DNA from: Virgibacillus necropolis | GTDB taxonomy: Bacteria > Bacillota > Bacilli > Bacillales > Amphibacillaceae | Direction of reading: 5' to 3' | Assembly: GCF_002224365.1 (NCBI RefSeq) | Contig: NZ_CP022437.1 | Span: 2,976,001 to 3,040,000 of the forward strand | DNA length: 64,000 bases | Part shown: positions 48,293 through 57,502 of the stretch, one piece after another | Layout: every line of letters starts with the position of its first letter | Numbering within the stretch: position 1 is the first letter of the stretch | Program-made: the position numbers and the translations under genes | The notes under the pieces: model-generated | Told to the model about the DNA's origin: nothing | Seen by the model: only the letters and a program-made list of their open reading frames with translations | Databases searched by the model: none

Positions 48293-49651
48293 CTAGATAA
48301 ATATACTCATAATCAGCGTCATCCCAAAACCGACCAAAGCAATGATCGTTTCCATAACTGTCCAGGATTTCAGTGTATCTTTCTCAGACATTCCGAAGAA
48401 ACGGCTAACCATCCAAAAACCTGAATCATTAACATGAGACGCAATGGTTGCCCCTGAAGCAATGGAGATAACAAGTAACGCAAGCATCGGACCCTCGATA
48501 CCAAGCGTACCGATTACCGGTGTGATTAAACTGGCCGCAGTAATCATCGCAACCGTGGCTGAACCTTGTGCAATACGAATTGCTGCAGCAACAAGGAAAG
48601 CAAACACGAGGACTGGTATGTTTAGATCGGCCATCGAATTAGCCAACACATCCCCGATTCCAGTTTCAACCAACACTTGGCCGAAAACTCCACCCGCACC
48701 AGTAATCAAAATGATAATACCTGCAGGCTCAAGCGATTTCGTTGCGATTTCCTGAATCTCTTCTTTAGAATAACCGCGTCGTGTGCCCAGCAAATAAAAG
48801 GTTAACAGTGCAGTAATCGTTAATGCGACTCCAGGGTTACCGATAAATGTAACAATTGTTCTCAGTGTACTATCCTCAGCAAGCATTACACCCGCAAATG
48901 TGTTTAATAAAATAAGAAATAGAGGCAGTAAAATAAGGGATGCAATCATGCCAAAACTAGGCAGTTCTTTATCATATTGCTTCCCTCTCGCTTCTTCCGC
49001 CATGTTTTGCATCATTAATTTCGGGACTTCAACATGGATCTTTTTACCAATATACGTACCAAAAATTGGACCAGCAATAATAGCAGCAGGAATTCCAGCA
49101 ATTAGACCAAACAAAATAACCCAACCGAGGTTGGCACCTAGTAATGAAGCAACAGCGATCGGTCCAGGTGTCGGTGGCACGAAACTATGTGTGACCGCTA
49201 AACCAGCTAGTAACGGAATACCGAAATGAAGCAATGACTTTCCTGTTTTTTGTGCCAGGCTATATAAAATCGGCACTAATATAACAAAAGCAACATCAAG
49301 AAACACAGGAATAGAAATAATAAAACCGGTTAAAACAAGCGCCCAGTTTACATTTTTTTCGCCAAACTTGTTCATTAGCGTAAGTGCCAATCGCTCGGCA
49401 CCTCCAGAAGCCTTCAGTATCTCGCCAAACATGGCACCGATACCGATGATGACAGCGATCTCACCTACTGTTCCACCCATACCAGCCTGCACGGCTTCAA
49501 AAATTTCCGCTGGGCTCATTCCCGCCATTAGGCCAATAATATAACTGACGACAATTAATGCAAGAAACGCCTGAAGATTCATTCGTATAACAAGAAATAA
49601 CAATAACGCGACACCGAAAACGGCAAGTAAAATTAACCCTATTGTAGACAT
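48293..49651 (-). CDS. GntP-family hexonate:H+ symporter
   Basis: Membrane carrier of 452 aa with about 12 to 14 segments, of the GntP family (gluconate permeases). The signatures PTPGPIAVASLLGANLG near residue 150 and, near the C-terminus, IASGATIASHVNDSGFWMVSRF are typical. It is the last gene of the minus-strand operon with galactonate dehydratase, aldolase and kinase, so D-galactonate is a probable substrate; gluconate for the adjacent GntK pathway is also possible. ATG 49651 lies behind GGAGGAGAATTTA. Confidence 0.9.
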   Translation of the reverse strand: MSTIGLILLAVFGVALLLFLVIRMNLQAFLALIVVSYIIGLMAGMSPAEIFEAVQAGMGGTVGEIAVIIGIGAMFGEILKASGGAERLALTLMNKFGEKNVNWALVLTGFIISIPVFLDVAFVILVPILYSLAQKTGKSLLHFGIPLLAGLAVTHSFVPPTPGPIAVASLLGANLGWVILFGLIAGIPAAIIAGPIFGTYIGKKIHVEVPKLMMQNMAEEARGKQYDKELPSFGMIASLILLPLFLILLNTFAGVMLAEDSTLRTIVTFIGNPGVALTITALLTFYLLGTRRGYSKEEIQEIATKSLEPAGIIILITGAGGVFGQVLVETGIGDVLANSMADLNIPVLVFAFLVAAAIRIAQGSATVAMITAASLITPVIGTLGIEGPMLALLVISIASGATIASHVNDSGFWMVSRFFGMSEKDTLKSWTVMETIIALVGFGMTLIMSIFI

Positions 49652-49767
49652 TTAAATTCTCCTCCTCCATTTGTTTGTACAATGAACATTTTCTTTTCTG
49701 TGATAAAATCATTTTCAATACATTGTGTACAATCCTTAAAGCAACGGATTTTTATAATAAATTCCCC

Positions 49768-50916
49768 TTACCATTCCGCTACTGTACCGTCCTTGTTCCG
49801 CCAGATAGGATTTTTCCATTGGTGACTAACTTTTGTTGCTTCCTTGATACGATCTTCGTTTATTTCGATGCCAAGACCAGCTCCTTTCGGCATTTTAACT
49901 GAACCTGATTCGTATTCGAATACCGCTTTGTCAACAAGGTAATCTAATAAATCACTGCCTTTGTTGTAATGAATACCAAGACTTTGCTCCTGAATAATGC
50001 AGTTTGGTGTACACGCATCAAGCTGGAGTGAAGCTGCTAGATTAATAGGCCCAAGTGGTGCGTGTGGCGCAACCGCTACATCAAACGTTTCAGCCATCGC
50101 CGCGATTTTTTTCGCCTCCAGGATACCGCCAGCGTGAGACAGATCAGGCTGAATAATATCAACGACGCCGTCCATCAACATTTGTTTGAAACCCCAGCGT
50201 GTATAGTTACGTTCACCTGTAGCAATCGGTGTTGTCGTGTGATTGGCGATTTCCCTGAATGCCTCAAGGTTTTCAACAAGGACAGGCTCTTCAATAAACA
50301 TTGGCCGGAAAGGTTCAAGCTCTTTCACAAGAATCTTAGCCATCGCTTTGTGTACACGGCCATGAAAATCAATGCCAATGCCAAAATCATTGCCAACAGC
50401 ATCCCGAATAGCTGCGACCCGATTAACAGCAGCATCCACCTTTGTGTAGCTGTCGATGTAATTCATTTCCTCGGTCCCGTTCATCTTGATCGCTGTAAAA
50501 CCAGCATTGGCCTTTTCCTTTGCAGCTGCGCCGACATCTTGTGGACGATCACCGCCAATCCATGAATAAACCTGAATAGTGTCCCGAACTGCACCGCCAA
50601 GCATCTCATAAACGGGCATATTGTAATATTTCCCTTTAATATCCCAAAGCGCTTGCTCAATTCCGGAAATTGCGCTCATTAAAATTGGGCCTCCACGATA
50701 AAATCCACCACGATACAAGACTTGAAAATGATCTTCAATATTTCGTGGGTCCTTGCCGATTAAGTAATCCATCAATTCCGTAACACATGCTTCCACCGTG
50801 TGCGCGCGCCCTTCAATAACCGGCTCACCCCAACCAATGACTCCTTCATCTGTTTCGATTTTCAAAAATAACCAGCGCGGTGGTACTTTATAAAGTTTAA
50901 AATCGGTAATTTTCAT
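49768..50916 (-). CDS. dgoD: D-galactonate dehydratase
   Basis: Enolase-superfamily dehydratase of 382 aa that converts D-galactonate to 2-keto-3-deoxy-galactonate. It is strikingly close to E. coli DgoD over its full length ([47 protein letters not shown] at the end). Mg2+ ligands and acid-base residues are in GIDFHGRVH (Asp), FIEEPVL (Glu), [11 protein letters not shown] (Glu) and VAPHAPLGP (His). It lies five bases after the aldolase gene; the operon order is kinase, aldolase, dehydratase, permease. ATG 50916. Confidence 0.93.
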   Translation of the reverse strand: MKITDFKLYKVPPRWLFLKIETDEGVIGWGEPVIEGRAHTVEACVTELMDYLIGKDPRNIEDHFQVLYRGGFYRGGPILMSAISGIEQALWDIKGKYYNMPVYEMLGGAVRDTIQVYSWIGGDRPQDVGAAAKEKANAGFTAIKMNGTEEMNYIDSYTKVDAAVNRVAAIRDAVGNDFGIGIDFHGRVHKAMAKILVKELEPFRPMFIEEPVLVENLEAFREIANHTTTPIATGERNYTRWGFKQMLMDGVVDIIQPDLSHAGGILEAKKIAAMAETFDVAVAPHAPLGPINLAASLQLDACTPNCIIQEQSLGIHYNKGSDLLDYLVDKAVFEYESGSVKMPKGAGLGIEINEDRIKEATKVSHQWKNPIWRNKDGTVAEW

Positions 50917-50921
50917 AACGG

Positions 50922-51557
50922 TTACACATCCTTTATCGCTTCTACAAACTGTTGTGCTTTTTCAGTGATTCCTTTTAATGCATCTGGATTGATTAATTGT
51001 TTTGTGTTAACGAGCGCACTACCAAGACCGGCAGCAACAGCTCCATTTTCGAAATATTGCCTTACGTTGGACAAATCAACGCCACCTGTCGGCATCAAAG
51101 GAATGTGAGGTAAAGGTCCATGGATATCCTTTAGATAACTTGGGCCCATAATACCAGCAGGAAAAACCTTAATTAGGTCTGCTCCATGTTCATAAGCAGT
51201 TAAAATTTCTGTTGGAGTTAAGGCACCGGGAATACTTACAACACCATAGCGTTTCGTTAATCGAATCGTTTCAACGTTAACAGTTGGTGAAAAAATAAAT
51301 CGGGCACCTGCCATGATCGCCGTTCTAGCCGTTTCTGGATCAAGTACGGTACCAGCACCAACAATCATTTGATCGCCAAATTCCTGGTTTAGATTTCTAA
51401 TTAAAACGTCCACTTTCGGCGTATCTGCTGTAATTTCTAAAATATATATCCCGCCTTTATGAAGTGCACGTGCAATAGATAAAACCTCTTCACCTTTTGC
51501 ACCACGTATGACGGCGACCAACTTGTGTTCCTTTATTCGCTGAAATGTATCTACCAT
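50922..51557 (-). CDS. dgoA: 2-Dehydro-3-deoxy-6-phosphogalactonate/gluconate aldolase
   Basis: Class I aldolase of 211 aa that cleaves KDPGal (or KDPG) into pyruvate and glyceraldehyde-3-phosphate. The catalytic Glu is in ILEITADTP, the Schiff-base Lys in DLIKVFPAG, and the phosphate loops are GAGTVLDPE and [12 protein letters not shown] 51557 follows GGGAGGTTGTTACAT; the TTG at 51566 is part of that leader. It is placed between the kinase and galactonate dehydratase genes, so it should serve galactonate. Whether it also acts on KDPG (Eda activity) cannot be told. Confidence 0.9.
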   Translation of the reverse strand: MVDTFQRIKEHKLVAVIRGAKGEEVLSIARALHKGGIYILEITADTPKVDVLIRNLNQEFGDQMIVGAGTVLDPETARTAIMAGARFIFSPTVNVETIRLTKRYGVVSIPGALTPTEILTAYEHGADLIKVFPAGIMGPSYLKDIHGPLPHIPLMPTGGVDLSNVRQYFENGAVAAGLGSALVNTKQLINPDALKGITEKAQQFVEAIKDV

Positions 51558-51571
51558 ATGTAACAACCTCC

Positions 51572-52525
51572 CTATCTCTCAACATCATCTTGATGAGTAT
51601 TGTTCATAAAATGAGTAAGTCTTTTTTTGTCGGGTAATCCTTCGACATCGCCATCGGCCATCGTCACCATTGCACCAACAGCATTGCCACGTCTGACTGC
51701 TTCTATCAAATCAAGTCCATCAACTAAGCCCGACAAACAACCTGCCGCAAAACCATCACCAGCTCCAACTGGATCTACTATATGTTCAACTGAAAACCCT
51801 TCCACAAAACTTGAAGTCTTATCGGATAAAACGTAAGCGCCTTTTTTTCCAAGCTTCATAATCACCGTTGATGCACCGTTATCATAAAACGCTTGAGCCA
51901 ATGTTTCAGGATCCGATCTACCGAATACGAATTCTGCTTCATCAATCCCCGGTAAAACGATGTCAGCCATCGCCGACAACTCACGAAGAACTTTTCTCGC
52001 CTGGCTCTCGGTCCATAACTTGCGCCGGAGATTAGGGTCGAAAACAACGGTCACACCGTTTCTTTTTGCGTAGTCAATAGCTGTTAAAACGGTTTCATAA
52101 CAGTCCTTACTAAGCGCAGGAGTGATCCCTGTCACATGCAGAAACTTTGCACTTGCGATATAAGTTTCATCTAAATCATGAGCTAACATCTGGCTCGCCG
52201 CCGAATCATTCCGATAATACTTCACCTTTACTTCATCGGGCGACAGTTTTTCCTTAAAATAAAGACCTGTCGACGCAACGTCATCAAACATAACCTGGCT
52301 GACGTCGATGCCTTCACCCCGAATGAAGGATAGGATTCTTTCGCCGAATTCATCATCTCCAAGCCGACTAATCCAACCAGCTTGATGACCCAGCCTGGTC
52401 AGTCCAATTGCTACATTCGACTCAGCACCAGCAATTTTTGTTGAAAAATCACCAGAATACCGCATGAGTCCTGTCGTTTTAGTGGTAAACAAAACCATCG
52501 TTTCCCCGAGTGTAACAACATCCAT
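51572..52525 (-). CDS. kdgK: 2-Keto-3-deoxy-gluconate/galactonate kinase
   Basis: PfkB-family sugar kinase of 317 aa, phosphorylating KDG or KDGal to the 6-phosphate. The N-terminal TLGETMVLFTTK and the C-terminal anion-hole signature DPVGAGDGFAAGCLSGL (with the catalytic Asp) are clear. ATG 52525 follows AGGAGGAG by six bases; the frame's upstream part has no start signal. It is the first gene of the galactonate operon after the RpiR regulator gene, with a cre-like site in front. Galactonate specificity is inferred from DgoD in the same operon. Confidence 0.9.
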   Translation of the reverse strand: MDVVTLGETMVLFTTKTTGLMRYSGDFSTKIAGAESNVAIGLTRLGHQAGWISRLGDDEFGERILSFIRGEGIDVSQVMFDDVASTGLYFKEKLSPDEVKVKYYRNDSAASQMLAHDLDETYIASAKFLHVTGITPALSKDCYETVLTAIDYAKRNGVTVVFDPNLRRKLWTESQARKVLRELSAMADIVLPGIDEAEFVFGRSDPETLAQAFYDNGASTVIMKLGKKGAYVLSDKTSSFVEGFSVEHIVDPVGAGDGFAAGCLSGLVDGLDLIEAVRRGNAVGAMVTMADGDVEGLPDKKRLTHFMNNTHQDDVER

Positions 52526-52562
52526 ATTTTCTCCTCCTTTCTCGTATTGTGCTTCAAGCACA

Positions 52563-52576
52563 ATAAAACGTTTACA
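52563..52576 (-). promoter_or_regulatory. cre-like site upstream of kdgK
   Basis: TGTAAACGTTTTAT on the minus strand differs from the CcpA operator consensus TGWAARCGYTWNCW in one position. It lies 38 bases upstream of kdgK and would bring carbon catabolite repression by CcpA. Confidence 0.45.
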
Positions 52577-52577
52577 T

Positions 52578-53432
52578 CTACAACCGTTTCAACGAAATTG
52601 CCTCTCGCATATTTTGCAAAGCTTCTCTCCCTTTTTCTTTGTTTGCAATCATTACATTGGTATAAAGCGCATCAACAATACTGAGCTGTGCAAACCTTGA
52701 TGACATTGCTTCTGAACGAAAATCAGTTTCTTCTGCAACGGTATACAGCGAAATATCCGCATCTTTTGTTAATGGAGATTTAGCAAAATTCGTAATACTA
52801 ATCGTTTTGACTCCTCTTTCCTTTAAAATTTGCAAAACATCCAGCATATCCTTTGTTGATCCAGAATGAGAGATTAATATTGCGACATCTTTATCCGTTA
52901 ATTGTGAAGCTGACATTAGCTGCATGTGTGATTCAAGGTTAGAGCTTACTTGAAGACCACTTCGGATAAATTTGTGATACGCATCCATTGCTATGAGCGC
53001 TGAACCACCGTTTCCAAAGAATTCTACTCTACCCGCTTCTAAAATTGCTTCGACAGCTTGTTCAAATATAGCGCCATCCAGAATATGCATCGTATCTTCA
53101 ATTGTTTTAATATTAGAACGGAATATTTTTTCTGAAACTGTTCCTATACTGTCCTCTTCGTTAATTTTTTCATGTATATCCTTCATTGGTGTTACAATAT
53201 CTGCCGCTAACGCAATTTTTAACGCTTGATACCCCTTAAAACCAATTCGCTGACAAAAACGAAATACGGTGGACTCGGCTACATTTAACTCATCTGCCAC
53301 CTGATTAATCGTATGATGAATAATATTTTGGGGATTATGTAAAATATAGTCCGCAATTTTCTTTTCTTTGTCACTGAATTTTCCATAGTTACCTCGAATG
53401 CTTGCTAAACCATGTTTATGCCTGTTATTCAT
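52578..53432 (-). CDS. RpiR-family regulator of the hexonate genes
   Basis: MurR/RpiR regulator of about 284 aa: an N-terminal helix-turn-helix (ADELNVAESTVFRFCQRIGFKGYQALK near residues 45-70) and a C-terminal SIS sugar-isomerase domain (FFGNGGSALIAMDAYHKFIR, then ILISHSGSTKDML) that would bind a phosphorylated sugar acid such as 6-phosphogluconate or KDPG. ATG 53432 follows AAGGAGC; the frame's extra N-terminus lacks a site. It is divergent from gndA-gntK and upstream of the galactonate operon, so it may regulate both. Confidence 0.88.
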   Translation of the reverse strand: MNNRHKHGLASIRGNYGKFSDKEKKIADYILHNPQNIIHHTINQVADELNVAESTVFRFCQRIGFKGYQALKIALAADIVTPMKDIHEKINEEDSIGTVSEKIFRSNIKTIEDTMHILDGAIFEQAVEAILEAGRVEFFGNGGSALIAMDAYHKFIRSGLQVSSNLESHMQLMSASQLTDKDVAILISHSGSTKDMLDVLQILKERGVKTISITNFAKSPLTKDADISLYTVAEETDFRSEAMSSRFAQLSIVDALYTNVMIANKEKGREALQNMREAISLKRL

Positions 53433-53485
53433 TGGCCAGCTCCTTGATTTTGAAATTATAAAATAACTATACAAGAAAAAAAATC

Positions 53486-53511
53486 TTTTTTCAACATTGC
53501 ATATGAAAAAA
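53486..53511. promoter_or_regulatory. Inverted repeat between rpiR and gndA, likely RpiR operator
   Basis: Perfect 8-base arms TTTTTTCA / TGAAAAAA with a 10-base spacer in the divergent region. Sites of the TTTTTC-N-GAAAAA type are typical of RpiR-family proteins. It would serve the regulator and the plus-strand gluconate genes at once. Confidence 0.55.
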
Positions 53512-53567
53512 AATTTGATATACTTACATTAAAGTCAAAATAATTCTTCTAAAACGAGGTGGACACG

Positions 53568-54455
53568 ATGAAATTAGGTATTATTGGCCTTGGTAAAATG
53601 GGGCTGAATTTAGCATTAAACTTAAACGATCACAATCATGAAATTATCGGGTATGATAACAAATCAGTAAACATTGATGATAAAAAATTACAAATTAAAG
53701 CGTCTATAGCAGATTTTGTGCAGGAGCTTCCTAGACCAAGAAAAATTTGGTTAATGGTCCCTGCTGGTGAGATTACAGGATCAGTTATCAATGAGCTAAC
53801 TCATCATTTAACAGAAGGTGACATGATTATTGATGGCGGGAACTCTAATTATAAGGACACCGTAAAACGTGCTGAATCTCTTATGGAAAAAAGAATTTAT
53901 TTCTTTGATTGCGGAACAAGCGGCGGTACTGAAGGAGCAAGAAACGGTGCATGTACAATGGTTGGCGGAGATGCAGAGAAATTCAAGGAAATCGAACCTT
54001 TATTCAAAGATTTATCCGTGGAAAATGGCTATCTATACACTGGAAAATCAGGAAGCGGACATTTTTTAAAAATGGTCCATAACGGTATAGAGTATGGCAT
54101 GATGCAATCAATCGCAGAAGGATTTGAAATTTTAAACAAAAGTGACTTCAATTATGACTATGAAAAGGTTGCGAAAGTTTGGAATCACGGCTCTGTTATC
54201 CGTTCTTGGCTGATTGAATTAATCGAAAACGCCTTTTCAAAGGACGCAAAGTTGGATGAATTGCGCGGTGTAATGAATTCATCTGGAGAAGGAAAATGGA
54301 CGGTTGAATCAGCGCTTGACTTTCAAGTTGCAGCACCAGTTATCGCGTTATCATTAATGATGCGTTACCGTTCTCAAGAAGACGATACTTTTTCAGGTAA
54401 GGTTGTAGCAGCATTACGGAATGAATTCGGTGGACACGAAGTAGTAAATAAATAA
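53568..54455 (+). CDS. gnd: 6-Phosphogluconate dehydrogenase, short (YqeC/GndA) type
   Basis: Decarboxylating 6-phosphogluconate dehydrogenase of 295 aa, the short form found in Bacillus (YqeC) and other bacteria and often NAD-dependent. The Rossmann motif GLGKMG is near residue 7, the substrate signature DGGNSNYKDT near 89, then CGTSGGTEGARNGACTMVGG near 118 and HNGIEYGMMQ near 172. It turns 6-phosphogluconate into ribulose-5-phosphate and CO2. ATG 53568 follows GAGGTGGACACG. Gluconokinase follows, so the two make a short gluconate pathway. Confidence 0.92.
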   Translation: MKLGIIGLGKMGLNLALNLNDHNHEIIGYDNKSVNIDDKKLQIKASIADFVQELPRPRKIWLMVPAGEITGSVINELTHHLTEGDMIIDGGNSNYKDTVKRAESLMEKRIYFFDCGTSGGTEGARNGACTMVGGDAEKFKEIEPLFKDLSVENGYLYTGKSGSGHFLKMVHNGIEYGMMQSIAEGFEILNKSDFNYDYEKVAKVWNHGSVIRSWLIELIENAFSKDAKLDELRGVMNSSGEGKWTVESALDFQVAAPVIALSLMMRYRSQEDDTFSGKVVAALRNEFGGHEVVNK

Positions 54456-54464
54456 TATAGTAGG

Positions 54465-54499
54465 GAGAAAAAGGAAGCATTATCTAAATCCTTTTTCTC
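54465..54499 (+). terminator. Hairpin between gnd and gntK (attenuator-like)
   Basis: Perfect 11-base arms GAGAAAAAGGA / TCCTTTTTCTC, followed by TTTCTATT. It lies between two genes of one apparent operon, so it may lower gntK expression or stabilise the gnd transcript. Confidence 0.6.
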
Positions 54500-54535
54500 T
54501 TTCTATTGAAATAATAAACAGTAGGAGGTACAGCC

Positions 54536-56092
54536 ATGAAGCAGCAATCATTCTATTTAGGGGTAGATATTGGGACAACTAGCACAAAAGCTATTTTATA
54601 TACAAAAAAAGGTGAAGTTGTAGCATCTCACACAATAAACTACCCATTACATACCCCAAATCCATTAGTCGCCGAACAAAACCCAGATGAAATAGTTGAT
54701 GCAGTTGTCGGAACGATTAGAGAAACAATTCGAAAAAGTGACATGTCAAACTATCAACTAAACTTTATCTCATTTAGCTCAGCTATGCACAGCCTTATAG
54801 CAGTGAATGAAGAAGGAGAATTGTTAACGAACAGTATTACCTGGGCTGACACAAGAAGTGCAGAATACGCCAAAGAAATCAAAGAAAAACATAATGGGCA
54901 TGCGATCTATCTGCGAACTGGGACACCAATACATGCAATGTCACCGCTAGCAAAGCTAGTTTGGTTAAAAGCAGAAAAACTAGCAATCTTTGAAAAAGCA
55001 ACTAAATTCATTTCGATAAAAGAGTACGTATTCTATAAGCTTTTCGGTAAATATGTAATCGATTATTCGATTGCTTCTGCAACAGGTCTGTTTAATTTAC
55101 AATCGCTTGATTGGGATACAGAAGCATTACAACTTGCGGGGATAACCCCTCAGCATTTATCGGAAATTGTTCCTACAACGTATAAAATGACTGGGATTAA
55201 AGAAGAATACCAGTCGTATATGGGGATTGATCGTAATGTGCCCTTTGTTATCGGTGCTAGTGATGGTGTTCTCTCTAATTTAGGTGTTAACGCAATCGAC
55301 CCAGGTGTAGTTGCTGTAACAATCGGGACTAGTGGGGCTATTCGTACCGTTTACAACGAACCAAAAACAGACCCAAAGGGACGGATATTTTGTTATGCCT
55401 TAACCGAAAATCATTGGGTTATTGGTGGGCCAGTGAATAATGGCGGGATTGTTTTGCGTTGGCTACGTGACGAATTTGCTGCTGCTGAAGTTGAAACTGC
55501 CAAACGACTGGACATTGATCCGTATAATGTTTTGACAAAAATAGCTGATGGTGTAAATCCAGGCTCCGATGGCTTAATTTTTCATCCATATATGACTGGG
55601 GAACGTGCCCCATTATGGAATGCCAATGCACGGGGATCATTTTTTGGTCTAAGCATTCATCATAAAAAACAACACATGATTAGGTCAGTTTTAGAAGGAA
55701 CTATTTACAACCTATATACCGTTTTGCTAGCACTTGAAGAATTAACGGGGGAACCAAAACGCATCCAAGCAACTGGTGGTTTTGCGCGCTCGGAAATGTG
55801 GCGCCAGTTAATGGCAGATATTTTTGATAAACCAGTTATCGTCCCAGAAAGCTTTGAAAGCTCATCTTTAGGCGCTGTAGTACTAGGAATGTATGCAATG
55901 GGGGAAATAGATGATTTCAGTATCGTTTCGAAAATGGTTGGAAATACAAATACGCATCACCCCGTTGAGGAAACGACAGCTGTTTATCGTGAACTTTTGC
56001 CCATTTACATTCGATTGTCGCGAATACTTAATGAAGAATATGAGAATATTGCAGCGTTTCAACGAAAATATTTAGGTGAAGCTAAAAAATAA
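54536..56092 (+). CDS. gntK: Gluconokinase (FGGY family)
   Basis: FGGY sugar kinase of 518 aa that phosphorylates D-gluconate with ATP. The N-terminal phosphate loop is GVDIGTTSTKAILY, and the ATP-binding region includes TIGTSGAIR near residue 263 and QATGGFARSEMWRQLMAD near residue 415. It is similar in length to GntK of B. subtilis (513 aa). The ATG at 54536 follows GTAGGAGGT by seven bases. It works with the 6-phosphogluconate dehydrogenase gene upstream to feed gluconate into the pentose phosphate pathway. Closely related FGGY kinases for xylulose exist, but the context favours gluconate. Confidence 0.9.
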   Translation: MKQQSFYLGVDIGTTSTKAILYTKKGEVVASHTINYPLHTPNPLVAEQNPDEIVDAVVGTIRETIRKSDMSNYQLNFISFSSAMHSLIAVNEEGELLTNSITWADTRSAEYAKEIKEKHNGHAIYLRTGTPIHAMSPLAKLVWLKAEKLAIFEKATKFISIKEYVFYKLFGKYVIDYSIASATGLFNLQSLDWDTEALQLAGITPQHLSEIVPTTYKMTGIKEEYQSYMGIDRNVPFVIGASDGVLSNLGVNAIDPGVVAVTIGTSGAIRTVYNEPKTDPKGRIFCYALTENHWVIGGPVNNGGIVLRWLRDEFAAAEVETAKRLDIDPYNVLTKIADGVNPGSDGLIFHPYMTGERAPLWNANARGSFFGLSIHHKKQHMIRSVLEGTIYNLYTVLLALEELTGEPKRIQATGGFARSEMWRQLMADIFDKPVIVPESFESSSLGAVVLGMYAMGEIDDFSIVSKMVGNTNTHHPVEETTAVYRELLPIYIRLSRILNEEYENIAAFQRKYLGEAKK

Positions 56093-56097
56093 AAACC

Positions 56098-56142
56098 AAA
56101 ATAGAGTAGGCGCATGAATTATTTATACACCTACTCTATTTT
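56098..56142. terminator. Bidirectional terminator between gntK and hbuT
   Basis: Perfect 13-base arms AAAATAGAGTAGG / CCTACTCTATTTT with a 19-base loop, between two convergent genes. Confidence 0.85.
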
Positions 56143-56159
56143 ACAAATTTAACTTGAAA

Positions 56160-57443
56160 TTAATAGATACCTATAAAGGTTAAGAGGATAACTACTAGTA
56201 CTGAAATTACTGGAATTAATACAGCGACAACAAATATATCCTTATAACTATCTTTATGTGTCAAACCAGTTATCGCAAACAACGTTAGCACTGCTCCATT
56301 ATGCGGTAGGGCATCCAACCCTCCAGAGGATAAAGAGGCAACTCGGTGAAGATGCTCTGGATCAATTCCAGTGTTCTGAGCGATTTTATAATACTTATCC
56401 CCAAGTGCTTCAAGTGCTATTCCTAATCCCCCTGAGGCAGACCCTGTCGCACCAGCTAAGACATTGACAGCAATTGCTTCAGAGATTAATGGATTACCTT
56501 TCACTCCTAGTAATACCTCTGTAAGCTTATCAAATCCTGGAACCGCTTTTACAACAGTACCGAATCCAACAGCAGCACTTGTATTAATAATTGCTGTAAC
56601 TGAACCAACTGCTCCACTATTAATAGCTTTTACAAAACCTTTAAATTTGGACAAGTTTAGCAGCATAATTAGAACAATCCCCGAAATTAGCGATGGCACA
56701 ATGTCCCATTTAAAGACATTCAACGTAATAAGCACCGTTAGAAGTGGTAATAAAGACAATATAAATGAAGGAGTTTTCCCTTCCACCTTAAAAATTTTAT
56801 TATCTTTTGGTTCTGTATATGTTTCTCCATTAGCCGTTAACTTTTTCTCGCGCCATCGAAGATACAAATATCCACCTACTGCCATTATTAATCCAGCGAT
56901 TATTCCCATTATTGGAGCCGCTGTTGCGGAAGTTTGATAATAGTCAATAGGGATTAGATTTTGTATTTGTGGTGTTCCTGGTATTGCTGTCATTGTAAAA
57001 GTGAAAGCTCCTAGCGCAACTGTTGCCGGTATTAACTTTCTACTGATATTAGCTTCACGAAACAATGTTAAAGCTAGTGGATAAACAGCAAAAACAACTA
57101 CAAACAGACTAACACCACCATATGTTAATACTGCCGCAGAAACCAACACACCTAAAATTGCACGCTCGGTGCCAATAATTTTTGTTGTCGCAACCGCGAC
57201 CGATCTTGCCATACCTGTATCTTCCATTAACTTTCCAAACACTGCCCCAAGCATGAAGACTGGGAACCAATCTTTTGCAAATGACACAAAACCGCCCATA
57301 TATGTGTCTTTATACGCTTCAAGTAGATCAAGCCCCCCTGTGAGCGCCACTACCCCCGCAGCAATAGGCGCCACCCAAATAATTGACCAACCCAAGTAGG
57401 CTAATACCATTAAAACAATAAGACCAAGTAATATACCAAACAT
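56160..57443 (-). CDS. hbuT: GntP-family 3-hydroxybutyrate permease
   Basis: Membrane carrier of 427 aa with about 11 to 12 segments. It belongs to the GntP group that carries hydroxy acids: AIPGTPQIQNLIPIDYY near residue 152, AVNVLAGATGSASGGLGIAL near residue 340 and SLSSGGLDALPHNGAVLTLF near residue 385 fit YxjC/HbuT. It lies 60 bases after a 3-hydroxybutyrate dehydrogenase gene on the same strand, behind the same -24/-12 promoter. This explains the function better than gluconate transport. ATG 57443 lies behind AGGAGGGG. Confidence 0.85.
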   Translation of the reverse strand: MFGILLGLIVLMVLAYLGWSIIWVAPIAAGVVALTGGLDLLEAYKDTYMGGFVSFAKDWFPVFMLGAVFGKLMEDTGMARSVAVATTKIIGTERAILGVLVSAAVLTYGGVSLFVVVFAVYPLALTLFREANISRKLIPATVALGAFTFTMTAIPGTPQIQNLIPIDYYQTSATAAPIMGIIAGLIMAVGGYLYLRWREKKLTANGETYTEPKDNKIFKVEGKTPSFILSLLPLLTVLITLNVFKWDIVPSLISGIVLIMLLNLSKFKGFVKAINSGAVGSVTAIINTSAAVGFGTVVKAVPGFDKLTEVLLGVKGNPLISEAIAVNVLAGATGSASGGLGIALEALGDKYYKIAQNTGIDPEHLHRVASLSSGGLDALPHNGAVLTLFAITGLTHKDSYKDIFVVAVLIPVISVLVVILLTFIGIY

Positions 57444-57502
57444 GAAAACCCCTCCTTGATTTGAAATAGTGTTTTACATCTACAACACAAAGCTATCCAC
57501 TG

